Position numbers and translations under genes: made by a program
Shown here: piece by piece, positions 50,332 through 57,077 of the stretch
How positions within the stretch are numbered: the stretch's first letter is position 1
Layout of the letters: the number at the start of each line of letters is the position of its first letter
NCBI GenBank assembly: GCA_002353485.1
Contig: DEJS01000019.1
Location: 62,001-126,000 of the forward strand
Reading direction: 5' to 3'
DNA: 64,000 bases
Source of the DNA: Prevotella sp. UBA2742
GTDB lineage: Bacteria > Bacteroidota > Bacteroidia > Bacteroidales > Bacteroidaceae
The notes under the pieces: model-generated
What the model saw: the letters and a program-made list of their open reading frames with translations, nothing else
Told to the model about the DNA's origin: nothing
Databases searched by the model: none

Positions 50332-52230
50332 TTATTCTTTCTCTTTGTTTTCGGCATCGATGGCCTTGATCTTGTCGCGTACCAGCTGTACTTCGTCCTT
50401 CAGTTTCTGTACCTTGCGGTTCATCTCGTCGATAAGCGAGTTGCCTTTCTTTGACGAGGCGTTGAGGAAGCCCAGGTTGTTCTCGTAGGTCTGTACCTCG
50501 CTCTTCAGCTGTTCGTACTGGCGCATCAGGCGTGCACGCTCGTTGTCGAGGGCGTTCTCGCCACGTTCGGCTACCTGCTTCAGGTTGTCCTTGAACTTGG
50601 ATAGCCTGCGACGTGCTACGGTGATGTTGAGGTCTTTGTACAGTTTGTCGAGCACGGCATGGTACTCTTCGTACAGCTTGTCTTTCTCCTTGAAGGGTAC
50701 GTGTCCGATGGCCTGGTACTCTTCGATGAGCTTCTGGACGCGCTCCTGCAGGTCGTCGCCTGCTTCTTCGGCTGCAGCCTTCAGACGGGCTATGACATCG
50801 CGCTTCTTGGCCAGGTTGTCGCGTTCCTCGCTATGGGCGCCAGCGCCGGCTTCCTTGCGGGCCTCGAAGAACTTGTTGCAGGTGGTGAGGAACTCTTCCC
50901 ACAGCTGGTCGCCCAGCTTCTTGGGCACTACACCAATGGTCTTCCATTCCTTCTGCAGGTTGATGAGCTTGTCGCTGGTAGACTTCCAGTCGGTGGAGTC
51001 TTGCAGGGCTTTGGCTTTCTCGATGAGGGCGCGTTTCTTCTCGGCATTCTCCTTGAACTGGTCTTTCAGTGTGCGGAAGTAGGTGGCCTTACGTCCAAAG
51101 AAGTCGTCGCACGCTGCACGGAAGCGCTCGAATATCTTGACGTTCATCTTCTGTGGGGCGAAGCCGATGGTCTTCCATTCGGCCTGGAGGTCAATGATTT
51201 GTTTGGTATGGCGCTCCCAGTCGGCGCTGCCTTTGTTTTCTTCAGCAGCGATGGCTTCTACCTTCTCGCAGAGTTCCGTCTTGCGCTGCAGGTTCTCTTC
51301 CTCTTTGGCCCGCAGTCCTTCGAAGTGTTGCTGGAAACGCTTGTTGACGGTGGTTGATGCGGTCTTGAAGCGCTGCCATATCTCCTCGCGCAGCTCTTTG
51401 CTGACGGGGCCTGTCTCGCGGTATTCCTGGTGCAGCTTCTGAAGCTGATGGAAGGCACTGATGACGTCGGGCTCTTCGGCCAGCTTTTCGGCTGCCTCGC
51501 AGAGACGGGTCTTCAGCTCGAGGTTCTTCTTGAAGTCGTATTCGCGGGCCTCGCTGTTCAGCTTCAGCAGGTCGTAGAACTGTTCGACGTACAGCTGGTA
51601 GTTGCGCCACAGCTCGTTGGCTCGCTCGGCGGGTACGTTCTTTATCTCGCGCCATTCGTCCTGAAGGGTCTTGAAGTCTTTGTACGACTTGTTGGCCTCT
51701 TCGGGCGAGGTAATCATGCTCTTTATCTTTTCGATGATGTCGAGCTTGCGCTGCAGGTTGTCCTGCTTCTCCTGCTCTTGCTCCTTGAACAGCTGCTGAC
51801 GTTTCTCCTTGATGAGTACCATCTCGGCCTTGAAGGCCTCCTCGTCAGGATCGGGGGTGATTTGGTACTGTTCCGGGTCGCCGCCGCCGTCGATGTATTC
51901 CTTCAGCTTCGCTTCGCGCTCGGCAATATGCAACTTGTAGAAGGCGGTCTTCAGGTTGTCTACCTCCTCCTTCTGTGGGGCCTCGTCGCTGTGCGCTATC
52001 TCGCGTACGCGCTCCAGGACGTCCTTCTTGGTTTGATACTGCTTGCGTTCTGGGGCTTCTGCTGCCTTTTCTGTCTCTGCGGGCTGAACTGCATCAGTGG
52101 GCAGTACGGCCTCTTCGGGCTGCTGGGCAGCGGTTTCCACTACGTTCTGTTCTACGTTCTCTGACTCTTGGTCAGAGTGTGTCGTTGCAATCTGCTCTTC
52201 GTTGAGAGCCTTTTCTTGAGAGTCCATCAT
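50332..52230 (-). CDS. DUF349 coiled-coil protein
   Basis: 632 aa, highly charged and almost entirely helical. It has about five DUF349 units, each with a W-x-x-I/P motif (LQDEWREIKNVPAERANELW, LQAEWKTIGFAPQ, LQKEWKTIGVVPKKLGDQLW, YQAIGHVPFKEKDKLYEEYH). The N-terminal 90 residues are Glu/Gln/Ala-rich and disordered. DUF349 proteins are common in Bacteroidetes, without a settled function. It has its own promoter and a strong terminator. Confidence 0.9.
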   Translation of the reverse strand: MMDSQEKALNEEQIATTHSDQESENVEQNVVETAAQQPEEAVLPTDAVQPAETEKAAEAPERKQYQTKKDVLERVREIAHSDEAPQKEEVDNLKTAFYKLHIAEREAKLKEYIDGGGDPEQYQITPDPDEEAFKAEMVLIKEKRQQLFKEQEQEKQDNLQRKLDIIEKIKSMITSPEEANKSYKDFKTLQDEWREIKNVPAERANELWRNYQLYVEQFYDLLKLNSEAREYDFKKNLELKTRLCEAAEKLAEEPDVISAFHQLQKLHQEYRETGPVSKELREEIWQRFKTASTTVNKRFQQHFEGLRAKEEENLQRKTELCEKVEAIAAEENKGSADWERHTKQIIDLQAEWKTIGFAPQKMNVKIFERFRAACDDFFGRKATYFRTLKDQFKENAEKKRALIEKAKALQDSTDWKSTSDKLINLQKEWKTIGVVPKKLGDQLWEEFLTTCNKFFEARKEAGAGAHSEERDNLAKKRDVIARLKAAAEEAGDDLQERVQKLIEEYQAIGHVPFKEKDKLYEEYHAVLDKLYKDLNITVARRRLSKFKDNLKQVAERGENALDNERARLMRQYEQLKSEVQTYENNLGFLNASSKKGNSLIDEMNRKVQKLKDEVQLVRDKIKAIDAENKEKE

Positions 52231-52278
52231 CTTGTCTTTTTTAGTGAATGATAGGGTTAGTCACACATAATCAGGCTT

Positions 52279-52286
52279 CAAAGTTA
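52279..52286 (-). promoter_or_regulatory. -7 box TAACTTTG of the DUF349 gene
   Basis: Match 48 nt before the start codon. Confidence 0.62.
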
Positions 52287-52330
52287 AGTAAAAAATCTGA
52301 TTCGACCTAATTTTTTTGAAGAAAAGTGAC

Positions 52331-53257
52331 TTAAATGAGTCGTTTATGCCTGAAAACCAGTAGTGAGATGACGGAAATAACTATTGAAAGGACTATGGCT
52401 ATGAGAAATCCTATGGGGCTGTTTTCCATGCCGTTGATGAGGTTCATGCCGAAGAAGCTGGAGATGAGGGTCGGCAGCATGAGGATAATGGTGACGGAGG
52501 TCAGCGTACGCATGATGGTGTTCATGTTGTTGTTGATAATGCTCTGGTAGGTGTCCATCGTTGACTCCAGGATGTTGGAGTAGATGTTGGTGGTTTCGCG
52601 TGCCTGTGTCATCTCAATAGTCACGTCTTCGATAAGGTCGGCGTCGAGTTCGTCAATCTGCAGCTTGAACTTCAGCTTGGAGAGCAGTGTCTCGTTGCCA
52701 CGTATGGACGTGTTGAAATAGGTGAGCGAGTCCTGCAGGCGCGACAGGCCTATCAGGCTCTCGTTGTTCACCTCACGGTCCAGGTTGCGCTTGGCTTTCT
52801 CTATGAGCATGGAGATTTGCTTCAGGCGTTTCAGGTACCATACGGCCGAGGAGAGGAAGAGACGGAAAATCATGTCCACGTAGTCGGTGAAGCCCACGCC
52901 GCGCTTCTGCTGGTAGCTGACGAAGTCAATCATCATGTTGGTCTCATAGTAGCAGACGGTGATGGTGACGTCGCGCTTGTGGATGATGCCGAGGGGAACG
53001 GTGGTATAGGGGGTGCGTGAACGTACCTCCTTGACATAGGGTATGCGCAGGATGATGAGCATCCATCCGTCGTCGTATTCATAACGGGCACGCTCGTCGG
53101 TATCGCTGATGTCGGAGAGGAAGTAGTCGGGTATTTTGTACTGCTCCTCCAGCATTTGCTGGTCTTCGTCTGTGGGACACGTCATTTGTATCCAGCAATT
53201 GGGCTGCCATTCTTCCAGCTGGCTGAGCCCTCCTTGGGTATTCCAGAAAGTCTTCAT
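52331..53257 (-). CDS. corA: CorA-type magnesium/divalent cation transporter
   Basis: 308 aa. A soluble N-terminal domain (1-240) is followed by two membrane helices near the C-terminus with the GMN pore motif (FFGMNLINGMENSPIGF) and a basic end (FRHKRLI). It is a pentameric channel for Mg2+ or similar ions in the inner membrane. Its leader is unusually long (about 137 nt) and carries a micro-ORF and potential alternative RNA structures, so ion-responsive control is plausible. Confidence 0.93.
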   Translation of the reverse strand: MKTFWNTQGGLSQLEEWQPNCWIQMTCPTDEDQQMLEEQYKIPDYFLSDISDTDERARYEYDDGWMLIILRIPYVKEVRSRTPYTTVPLGIIHKRDVTITVCYYETNMMIDFVSYQQKRGVGFTDYVDMIFRLFLSSAVWYLKRLKQISMLIEKAKRNLDREVNNESLIGLSRLQDSLTYFNTSIRGNETLLSKLKFKLQIDELDADLIEDVTIEMTQARETTNIYSNILESTMDTYQSIINNNMNTIMRTLTSVTIILMLPTLISSFFGMNLINGMENSPIGFLIAIVLSIVISVISLLVFRHKRLI

Positions 53258-53260
53258 TGT

Positions 53261-53319
53261 GCTAATCCTTTTTCCGTTTGTGAAATGGTTTTAGCGGCAA
53301 GAGGATTAGCGGTCTTGCC
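53261..53319 (-). promoter_or_regulatory. corA: Potential pseudoknot/switch in the corA leader
   Basis: On the minus strand GGCAAGA (53319-53313) and TCTTGCC (53302-53296) form a 7-bp stem with a 10-nt loop. The loop sequence GCTAATCC (53310-53303) is perfectly complementary to GGATTAGC (53268-53261), which ends 3 nt before the corA start codon. The two pairings can form an H-type pseudoknot, or compete if the second is extended (GCTAATCCT with AGGATTAGC). Either would control access to the start. Confidence 0.6.
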
Positions 53320-53334
53320 TGCCGTTCCTCCCGC

Positions 53335-53370
53335 CTACGAATTGTTATGATTCGCCGGGTAGTCGTCCAT
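53335..53370 (-). CDS. Candidate leader peptide MDDYPANHNNS upstream of corA
   Basis: An 11-codon ORF (ATG at 53370, TAG at 53335) about 24 nt after the expected transcription start and directly before the corA switch element. Its Asp-Asp-Tyr-Pro start recalls the acidic/proline leader peptides (such as MgtL) whose translation fails at low Mg2+. The frame stays open after the TAG up to the corA start. Small size makes it uncertain. Confidence 0.4.
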   Translation of the reverse strand: MDDYPANHNNS

Positions 53371-53400
53371 AATTAATTTGAAATTGGTTTATATCGGTTG

Positions 53401-53408
53401 CAAAGGTA
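53401..53408 (-). promoter_or_regulatory. corA: -7 box TACCTTTG of corA
   Basis: Perfect match 143 nt before the corA ATG; no nearer box is seen. Confidence 0.7.
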
Positions 53409-53479
53409 CGAAATAGCAGGCAAACTGCCAAATGTTTCTTTTGTTTTTTTCGGCAAGTGAAGCCAAAGGAGCGATTTTC

Positions 53480-53527
53480 GTCGGTTGTCGATACACCTTG
53501 TATATTTATGGTGAATCGACGACCGAC
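53480..53527. other. Long stem-loop upstream of corA
   Basis: GTCGGTTGTCGAT (53480-53492) pairs with ATCGACGACCGAC (53515-53527) with one wobble, continued by CACC/GGTG. It lies between the 22-bp array after pepD and the corA promoter. No T-run; possible pepD 3' structure. Confidence 0.6.
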
Positions 53528-53547
53528 AAAAACACGCCTGCCGGGTG

Positions 53548-53635
53548 CCTTAGGTAAAAGGGTAGTTTACCTTAGGTAAAGTGATGGTTTACCTTAGGTA
53601 AAAGGGTAGTTTACCTAAGGCAAAAGGTTGGTTTA
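53548..53635. repeat. Four tandem 22-bp repeats with CCTTAGGTAAA core (array 2)
   Basis: Units start at 53548, 53570, 53592 and 53614 with exact 22-bp period. Most contain the perfect dyad TTTACCTTAGGTAAA. The unit GGTTTACCTTAGGTAAAAGG matches the reverse complement of array 1 at 31643. The array runs into the stop codon of pepD. Confidence 0.9.
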
Positions 53636-55090
53636 CTTCACGGGAATGTCCTCAAGGGTCTTCTTCAGCAGATTCCAGAAAGGTGCCACGGTCTCAATGA
53701 GTGCGCGCTCGGAGGTGGTGTGAGGCGACTTCATGGTGGGGCCGAAGGAGACGACATCCATGTGGGGGTACTTGCCCAGGATGACGGAGCACTCCAAACC
53801 GGCATGGTCTACCTGTATGATACCTTCCTTGCCAAAGAGCGCCTTGTACTCTTTCAGCAGCAGGTGGAGTATGGGTGATTCTGGGTTGGGGTCCCATCCA
53901 CCATACGAGCCTGCGGTCTCTACCTTCATGCCCGCCATGTTGAAGCAGCTCTCCAGCATCTTTACCACATAGTCCTTCATGTCTTCGCGGCTGGAACGTG
54001 CCAGTATCTTGATGCCGGCATGTCCGCCTTCGATGTCGATGATGGCCAGGTTGGACGAGGTCTCCACCACACTAGGGTAGGAGGGTATCATGCGTACCAC
54101 GCCGTCGTGGCATGCATAGATGGCATTGATGAGGTTGTCCTGTATTTCGACCGGAACTTGTTTCTCGGGTGTGGCGACTTTCTCGCATGACAGCTTAATG
54201 CCGCTTTCGATGCTCTTAAACTGGCTGTTGAAGTCGTCAAGCCAGGCCTCGGCCAGTTCTTGCATTGCCTGCAGGTTCTCCTTTGGCAGTGTGAGCACCA
54301 CCTCGGCCTTGTAGGGAATGACATTGCGGACCTTGCCGCCATGCCATGAGGCAAGGCGGGCATCGAGCTCTTCTACGGCCTCGCGTACCAGGCGTACCAT
54401 CAGCTTGTTGGCATTGGCACGGCCTTCGTTGATTTCCAGTCCGCTATGACCGCTGCGCAGACCTTTCAGAGTCACACAGACGGCAATGTCCTCTGGGTCG
54501 GTCTCTACCTCCTGATAGTCAAGTGTGGCAGTGATGTCTATACCTCCGGCAGAGCCGATGACGAATTTTCCCCATGTCTCAGAGTCCAGATTGAGAAGGA
54601 TGTCGCCTTGGAGCTCGTGTTCAGGCAGGTCGTTGGCTCCATACATGCCCGTCTCTTCGTCGCGAGTGATAAGTGCCTCTACGGGACCATGCTTTAGGGT
54701 CTTGTCCTCCATGACAGCCATGATGGCAGCGACGCCCAGACCGTTGTCTGCACCAAGGGTGGTACCTTTAGCCTTCACCCACCCCTCGTCTATCCAGGGA
54801 CGGATAGGGTCGGTCTCGAAGTTGTGCTTCGACTCGGTGTCGCGCTCTGGCACCATGTCCATGTGGGCCTGCAGGGTGACACACTGACGGTTTTCCATGC
54901 CCTCAGAGGCAGGCTTGCGCATGACGATGTTGCCTGCGGGGTCTTGGAAAACCTCCACACCGGCCTGCTTGCCGAAGTCAAGCAGGAATTGTTGAATCTT
55001 CTCGAGATGTCCGCTTGGACGTGGTACTTGTGTGAGTGCATAGAAGTTCTTCCATATACTCTTCGGGTTCAAGTTCTGAATTTCGTTCAT
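53633..55090 (-). CDS. pepD: Aminoacyl-histidine dipeptidase (M20 family)
   Basis: 485 aa. Metal-binding motifs of the PepD/M20C type: VTLQAHMDMVPERD, TLGADNGLGVAAIMAVM, ITRDEETGMYGAND and LNLDSETWGKF, with the lid domain HSGLEINEGRANANKLM and the C-terminal GPTMKSPHTTSERA. A cytosolic dipeptidase acting on Xaa-His and other dipeptides. Its ATG overlaps the stop of the flippase-like gene. Confidence 0.93.
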   Translation of the reverse strand: MNEIQNLNPKSIWKNFYALTQVPRPSGHLEKIQQFLLDFGKQAGVEVFQDPAGNIVMRKPASEGMENRQCVTLQAHMDMVPERDTESKHNFETDPIRPWIDEGWVKAKGTTLGADNGLGVAAIMAVMEDKTLKHGPVEALITRDEETGMYGANDLPEHELQGDILLNLDSETWGKFVIGSAGGIDITATLDYQEVETDPEDIAVCVTLKGLRSGHSGLEINEGRANANKLMVRLVREAVEELDARLASWHGGKVRNVIPYKAEVVLTLPKENLQAMQELAEAWLDDFNSQFKSIESGIKLSCEKVATPEKQVPVEIQDNLINAIYACHDGVVRMIPSYPSVVETSSNLAIIDIEGGHAGIKILARSSREDMKDYVVKMLESCFNMAGMKVETAGSYGGWDPNPESPILHLLLKEYKALFGKEGIIQVDHAGLECSVILGKYPHMDVVSFGPTMKSPHTTSERALIETVAPFWNLLKKTLEDIPVK

Positions 55091-56088
55091 TGTATTGAAG
55101 TTTTAGGGTTTGTTTTTATTCTGGTGAAGCTCAAAGCCATCCAGGCGTATATGCCTAAGACAACCACCAATAAGGTCTGGACGGTGTGAACGATGAGCAC
55201 GAAATAGAGTGCTTTCTCGTCTTGCACGCCATAGAGAATGAGCATGGTCTTGACTGCAAAATGCCAAGGGCCTGCACCGTTCGGGGTAGGCACGATGACG
55301 GCTATGGAGCCTACGATAAACGTAACCAGCGCACACCCCAGACCCAGGTGACTGGTGAAGTCGAAGCAAAAGAAGGTGAGGTAATAGTGCAGGAAGTAGC
55401 TCGACCAGATGGCCAGTGTAAAGATGACGAAGAGCGGTATGTTGCGTACAGCCTTCAGCGAGACGACCCCCTGCCAGATGCCTCGTATTGTTGCGCGTAC
55501 CTTATTATATACAGACAGCTTGCGCAGCAGGAAGTGTAGCAGGATGAGGATGGCAACGACGCATATGGCTACGACGAAATAGCCTGTCATGGAGAAACGC
55601 TCCAGTATGCTCTGCAGATTGGTGCCCGTCTTGCGGAAGAACGAGCCAAAGGTACTCATCTCAAGTAAGAAAACAATGGCCGTGATGCCCATGACGAGTA
55701 GTGAGTCGATGGCTCTTTCGGTAACCACTGTGCCTAATGCCTTTGGAAACGATATGTTATCGTAGCGCTTCAGTACGCCACAGCGTGTGAACTCACCGAT
55801 GCGAGGTATGACGAGCGAGACGGCATAGCTGAGAAAGATGCTATGTACGCTGACAGAAGCTCTTGGGCGTTCGCCTATAGGCTCAAGAGTCTGTCGCCAG
55901 CGCCAGCCACGGAATGCCTGTGCCAGGATGCCGAACGGAAACGATAGCAGCATCCACGTCCAGTCCATCTCCTCGGTGGCAACGTGGACGATGGTCTGCC
56001 AGTCTTCGCCGCGATACATCCAATAGAGTATGGCGCCTCCAAGCACCAGAGGCATGAGAATTTTGAGGATGATGCTTCTTATTTTCAT
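55087..56088 (-). CDS. Lysylphosphatidylglycerol synthase TM region/flippase-like protein (UPF0104)
   Basis: 333 aa from MKIRSIILKILMPLVLGGAI; the start is set by the promoter box 9 nt upstream, since longer readings begin before it. It has seven to eight membrane helices with family motifs FRGWRWRQTLEPIGERPRAS, AVSLVIPRIGEFTRCGVLKR and PTPNGAGPWHFAVKTMLILY. Such proteins are membrane flippase-like or glycolipid-linked and lack the catalytic LPG synthase domain. Substrate unknown. Coupled to pepD. Confidence 0.88.
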   Translation of the reverse strand: MKIRSIILKILMPLVLGGAILYWMYRGEDWQTIVHVATEEMDWTWMLLSFPFGILAQAFRGWRWRQTLEPIGERPRASVSVHSIFLSYAVSLVIPRIGEFTRCGVLKRYDNISFPKALGTVVTERAIDSLLVMGITAIVFLLEMSTFGSFFRKTGTNLQSILERFSMTGYFVVAICVVAILILLHFLLRKLSVYNKVRATIRGIWQGVVSLKAVRNIPLFVIFTLAIWSSYFLHYYLTFFCFDFTSHLGLGCALVTFIVGSIAVIVPTPNGAGPWHFAVKTMLILYGVQDEKALYFVLIVHTVQTLLVVVLGIYAWMALSFTRIKTNPKTSIQ

Positions 56089-56096
56089 TACGTCTG

Positions 56097-56104
56097 CAAA
56101 GGTA
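56097..56104 (-). promoter_or_regulatory. -7 box TACCTTTG of the flippase-pepD operon
   Basis: Ends 8 nt before the start codon, so the mRNA is leaderless or nearly so. The Crp/Fnr-like sites begin 13 bp upstream and could affect this promoter too. Confidence 0.7.
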
Positions 56105-56116
56105 CTAATTTTTTCT

Positions 56117-56160
56117 TTGACATAGGTCAACGATATGCGGAAAAGTTTGATAGAAGTCAA
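56117..56160. promoter_or_regulatory. Two Crp/Fnr-type sites TTGAY-N4-GTCAA
   Basis: TTGACATAGGTCAA (56117-56130) and TTGATAGAAGTCAA (56147-56160), 30 bp apart. The spacing of half-sites (5-4-5) is that of Fnr/Crp-family operators. The second site is centred 68.5 bp upstream of the -7 box at 56222, the same distance as the site at 59434 to its promoter. Confidence 0.65.
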
Positions 56161-56221
56161 AGAATGGGCCTTTTTTGTGCGATAGTTGTCATTTTGCGCT
56201 TGCCATGTCGAGAATAGTTAC

Positions 56222-56229
56222 TACCTTTG
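56222..56229 (+). promoter_or_regulatory. -7 box TACCTTTG of the 30-aa membrane peptide gene
   Basis: The box and the 7 bp after it (TACCTTTGCATCGTC) are identical to the promoter at 59509. A TTG lies 19 bp upstream (56200-56202). Confidence 0.75.
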
Positions 56230-56309
56230 CATCGTCAAAAGGGACATAGAGATGTTCTGAATGACAATATAGATTAAGGATAACATAAAGATTGAGAAAG
56301 GAAAAAGTT

Positions 56310-56402
56310 ATGATGTTAGCAATGTTTTCAGTGGCCGTTCTGGCCGTAGCAGCCGTTGAGGCTATGTACATTTGCAAGAATGCAAACGTACTTTTAAAGT
56401 AA
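56310..56402 (+). CDS. 30-aa single-pass membrane peptide
   Basis: ATGATG start at 56310 (a purine-rich GAAAAAGTT precedes), stop TAA at 56400-56402. The peptide begins MMLAMFSVAVLAVAAVEAMY and ends ICKNANVLLK: one hydrophobic helix (about 2-20) with an internal Glu, a Cys and a basic end. It is a full transcription unit: Crp/Fnr-like sites, promoter at 56222, about 75-nt leader, ORF and strong terminator at 56432. I do not recognise the family; a small regulator of a membrane protein or a membrane-active peptide is possible. Confidence 0.7.
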   Translation: MMLAMFSVAVLAVAAVEAMYICKNANVLLK

Positions 56403-56431
56403 AAAACAACAAATTAGAGAAATAACCAGAG

Positions 56432-56460
56432 CCGCAGACGTCATGTCTGCGGTTTTTTTT
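56432..56460 (+). terminator. Terminator of the 30-aa peptide gene
   Basis: CCGCAGAC (56432-56439) pairs with GTCTGCGG (56445-56452), followed by eight T. Confidence 0.93.
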
Positions 56461-56485
56461 GTGCCTTTGTAAGAATTTGCAGGGT

Positions 56486-57070
56486 TTATATCATTGCTTC
56501 GTTTACAACCAATTCCCTCGGCAGTTTGATAACCTTCAAACGCTCATACCAGATACGTGAAGACCCGGCAAAGTGTTTCTGTGTATGTCCGCTGATGATG
56601 TAGTAACTGGCCATATACTCATCCATCATCTCCAGGAACGCTTTTTTGATACGCGAACACTTTTCGTTGATGGCATTATCAAGTGGGTTCACCAGATGGT
56701 CAACACTCTCTTTAATTTTCTCCTTGTCCATCATCTTTGCTGTGGCCATATAGTAATGCGTCAGTTCCTCCCGATAGTCATTCAACCTCTTGAACTCGAT
56801 ACCTTCAGAATGTGACAGAAACAACAGATAAACCGCCTTGTGCACGGGTTGTAACTCTATTTCTTTGTTGCCAAAGTCCACCAATAAGAACCTGTAATCC
56901 TTCGTTATCCTCAGTCGGCTTAACTTAGCCCGTGCCGCCTCTATGCGTAGTTCTTCGAGCAAAGGTGCACCGATGGCCCGCAGCAGCAAGTCCTTGCGAC
57001 CTGCTGCAACCAGCTCTTTTACCGACGAAGCAAGCTCAACAGCGATTTCTTCAGGTGCTCTTTCCATCAT
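56486..57070 (-). CDS. Unknown helical protein following ftsZ-like gene
   Basis: 194 aa. I do not recognise a family. It is mainly helical and charged, with no signal peptide or membrane helix. Notable stretches are LAAGRKDLLLRAIGAP-like N-terminal helices (residues 17-35), a central AVYLLFLSHSEGIEFKRLND that resembles winged-helix modules in other Bacteroidales proteins, and C-terminal YIISGHTQKHFAGSSRIWYE. It starts 7 bp after the ftsZ-like stop and is surely cotranscribed, so a role linked to that filament protein is the obvious guess. Confidence 0.75.
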   Translation of the reverse strand: MMERAPEEIAVELASSVKELVAAGRKDLLLRAIGAPLLEELRIEAARAKLSRLRITKDYRFLLVDFGNKEIELQPVHKAVYLLFLSHSEGIEFKRLNDYREELTHYYMATAKMMDKEKIKESVDHLVNPLDNAINEKCSRIKKAFLEMMDEYMASYYIISGHTQKHFAGSSRIWYERLKVIKLPRELVVNEAMI

Positions 57071-57077
57071 CTGCTGG

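Noticed and set aside
53261..53319. preQ1 or other known riboswitch in the corA leader
   Set aside because: The H-type pseudoknot shape is similar, but the conserved bases of preQ1 classes are not present and the gene is not a queuosine gene.
53258..53370. TAG readthrough extending the corA leader peptide to 37 codons
   Set aside because: The frame stays open after the TAG up to the corA start, but nothing suggests recoding (no suppressor or SECIS-like structure recognised).
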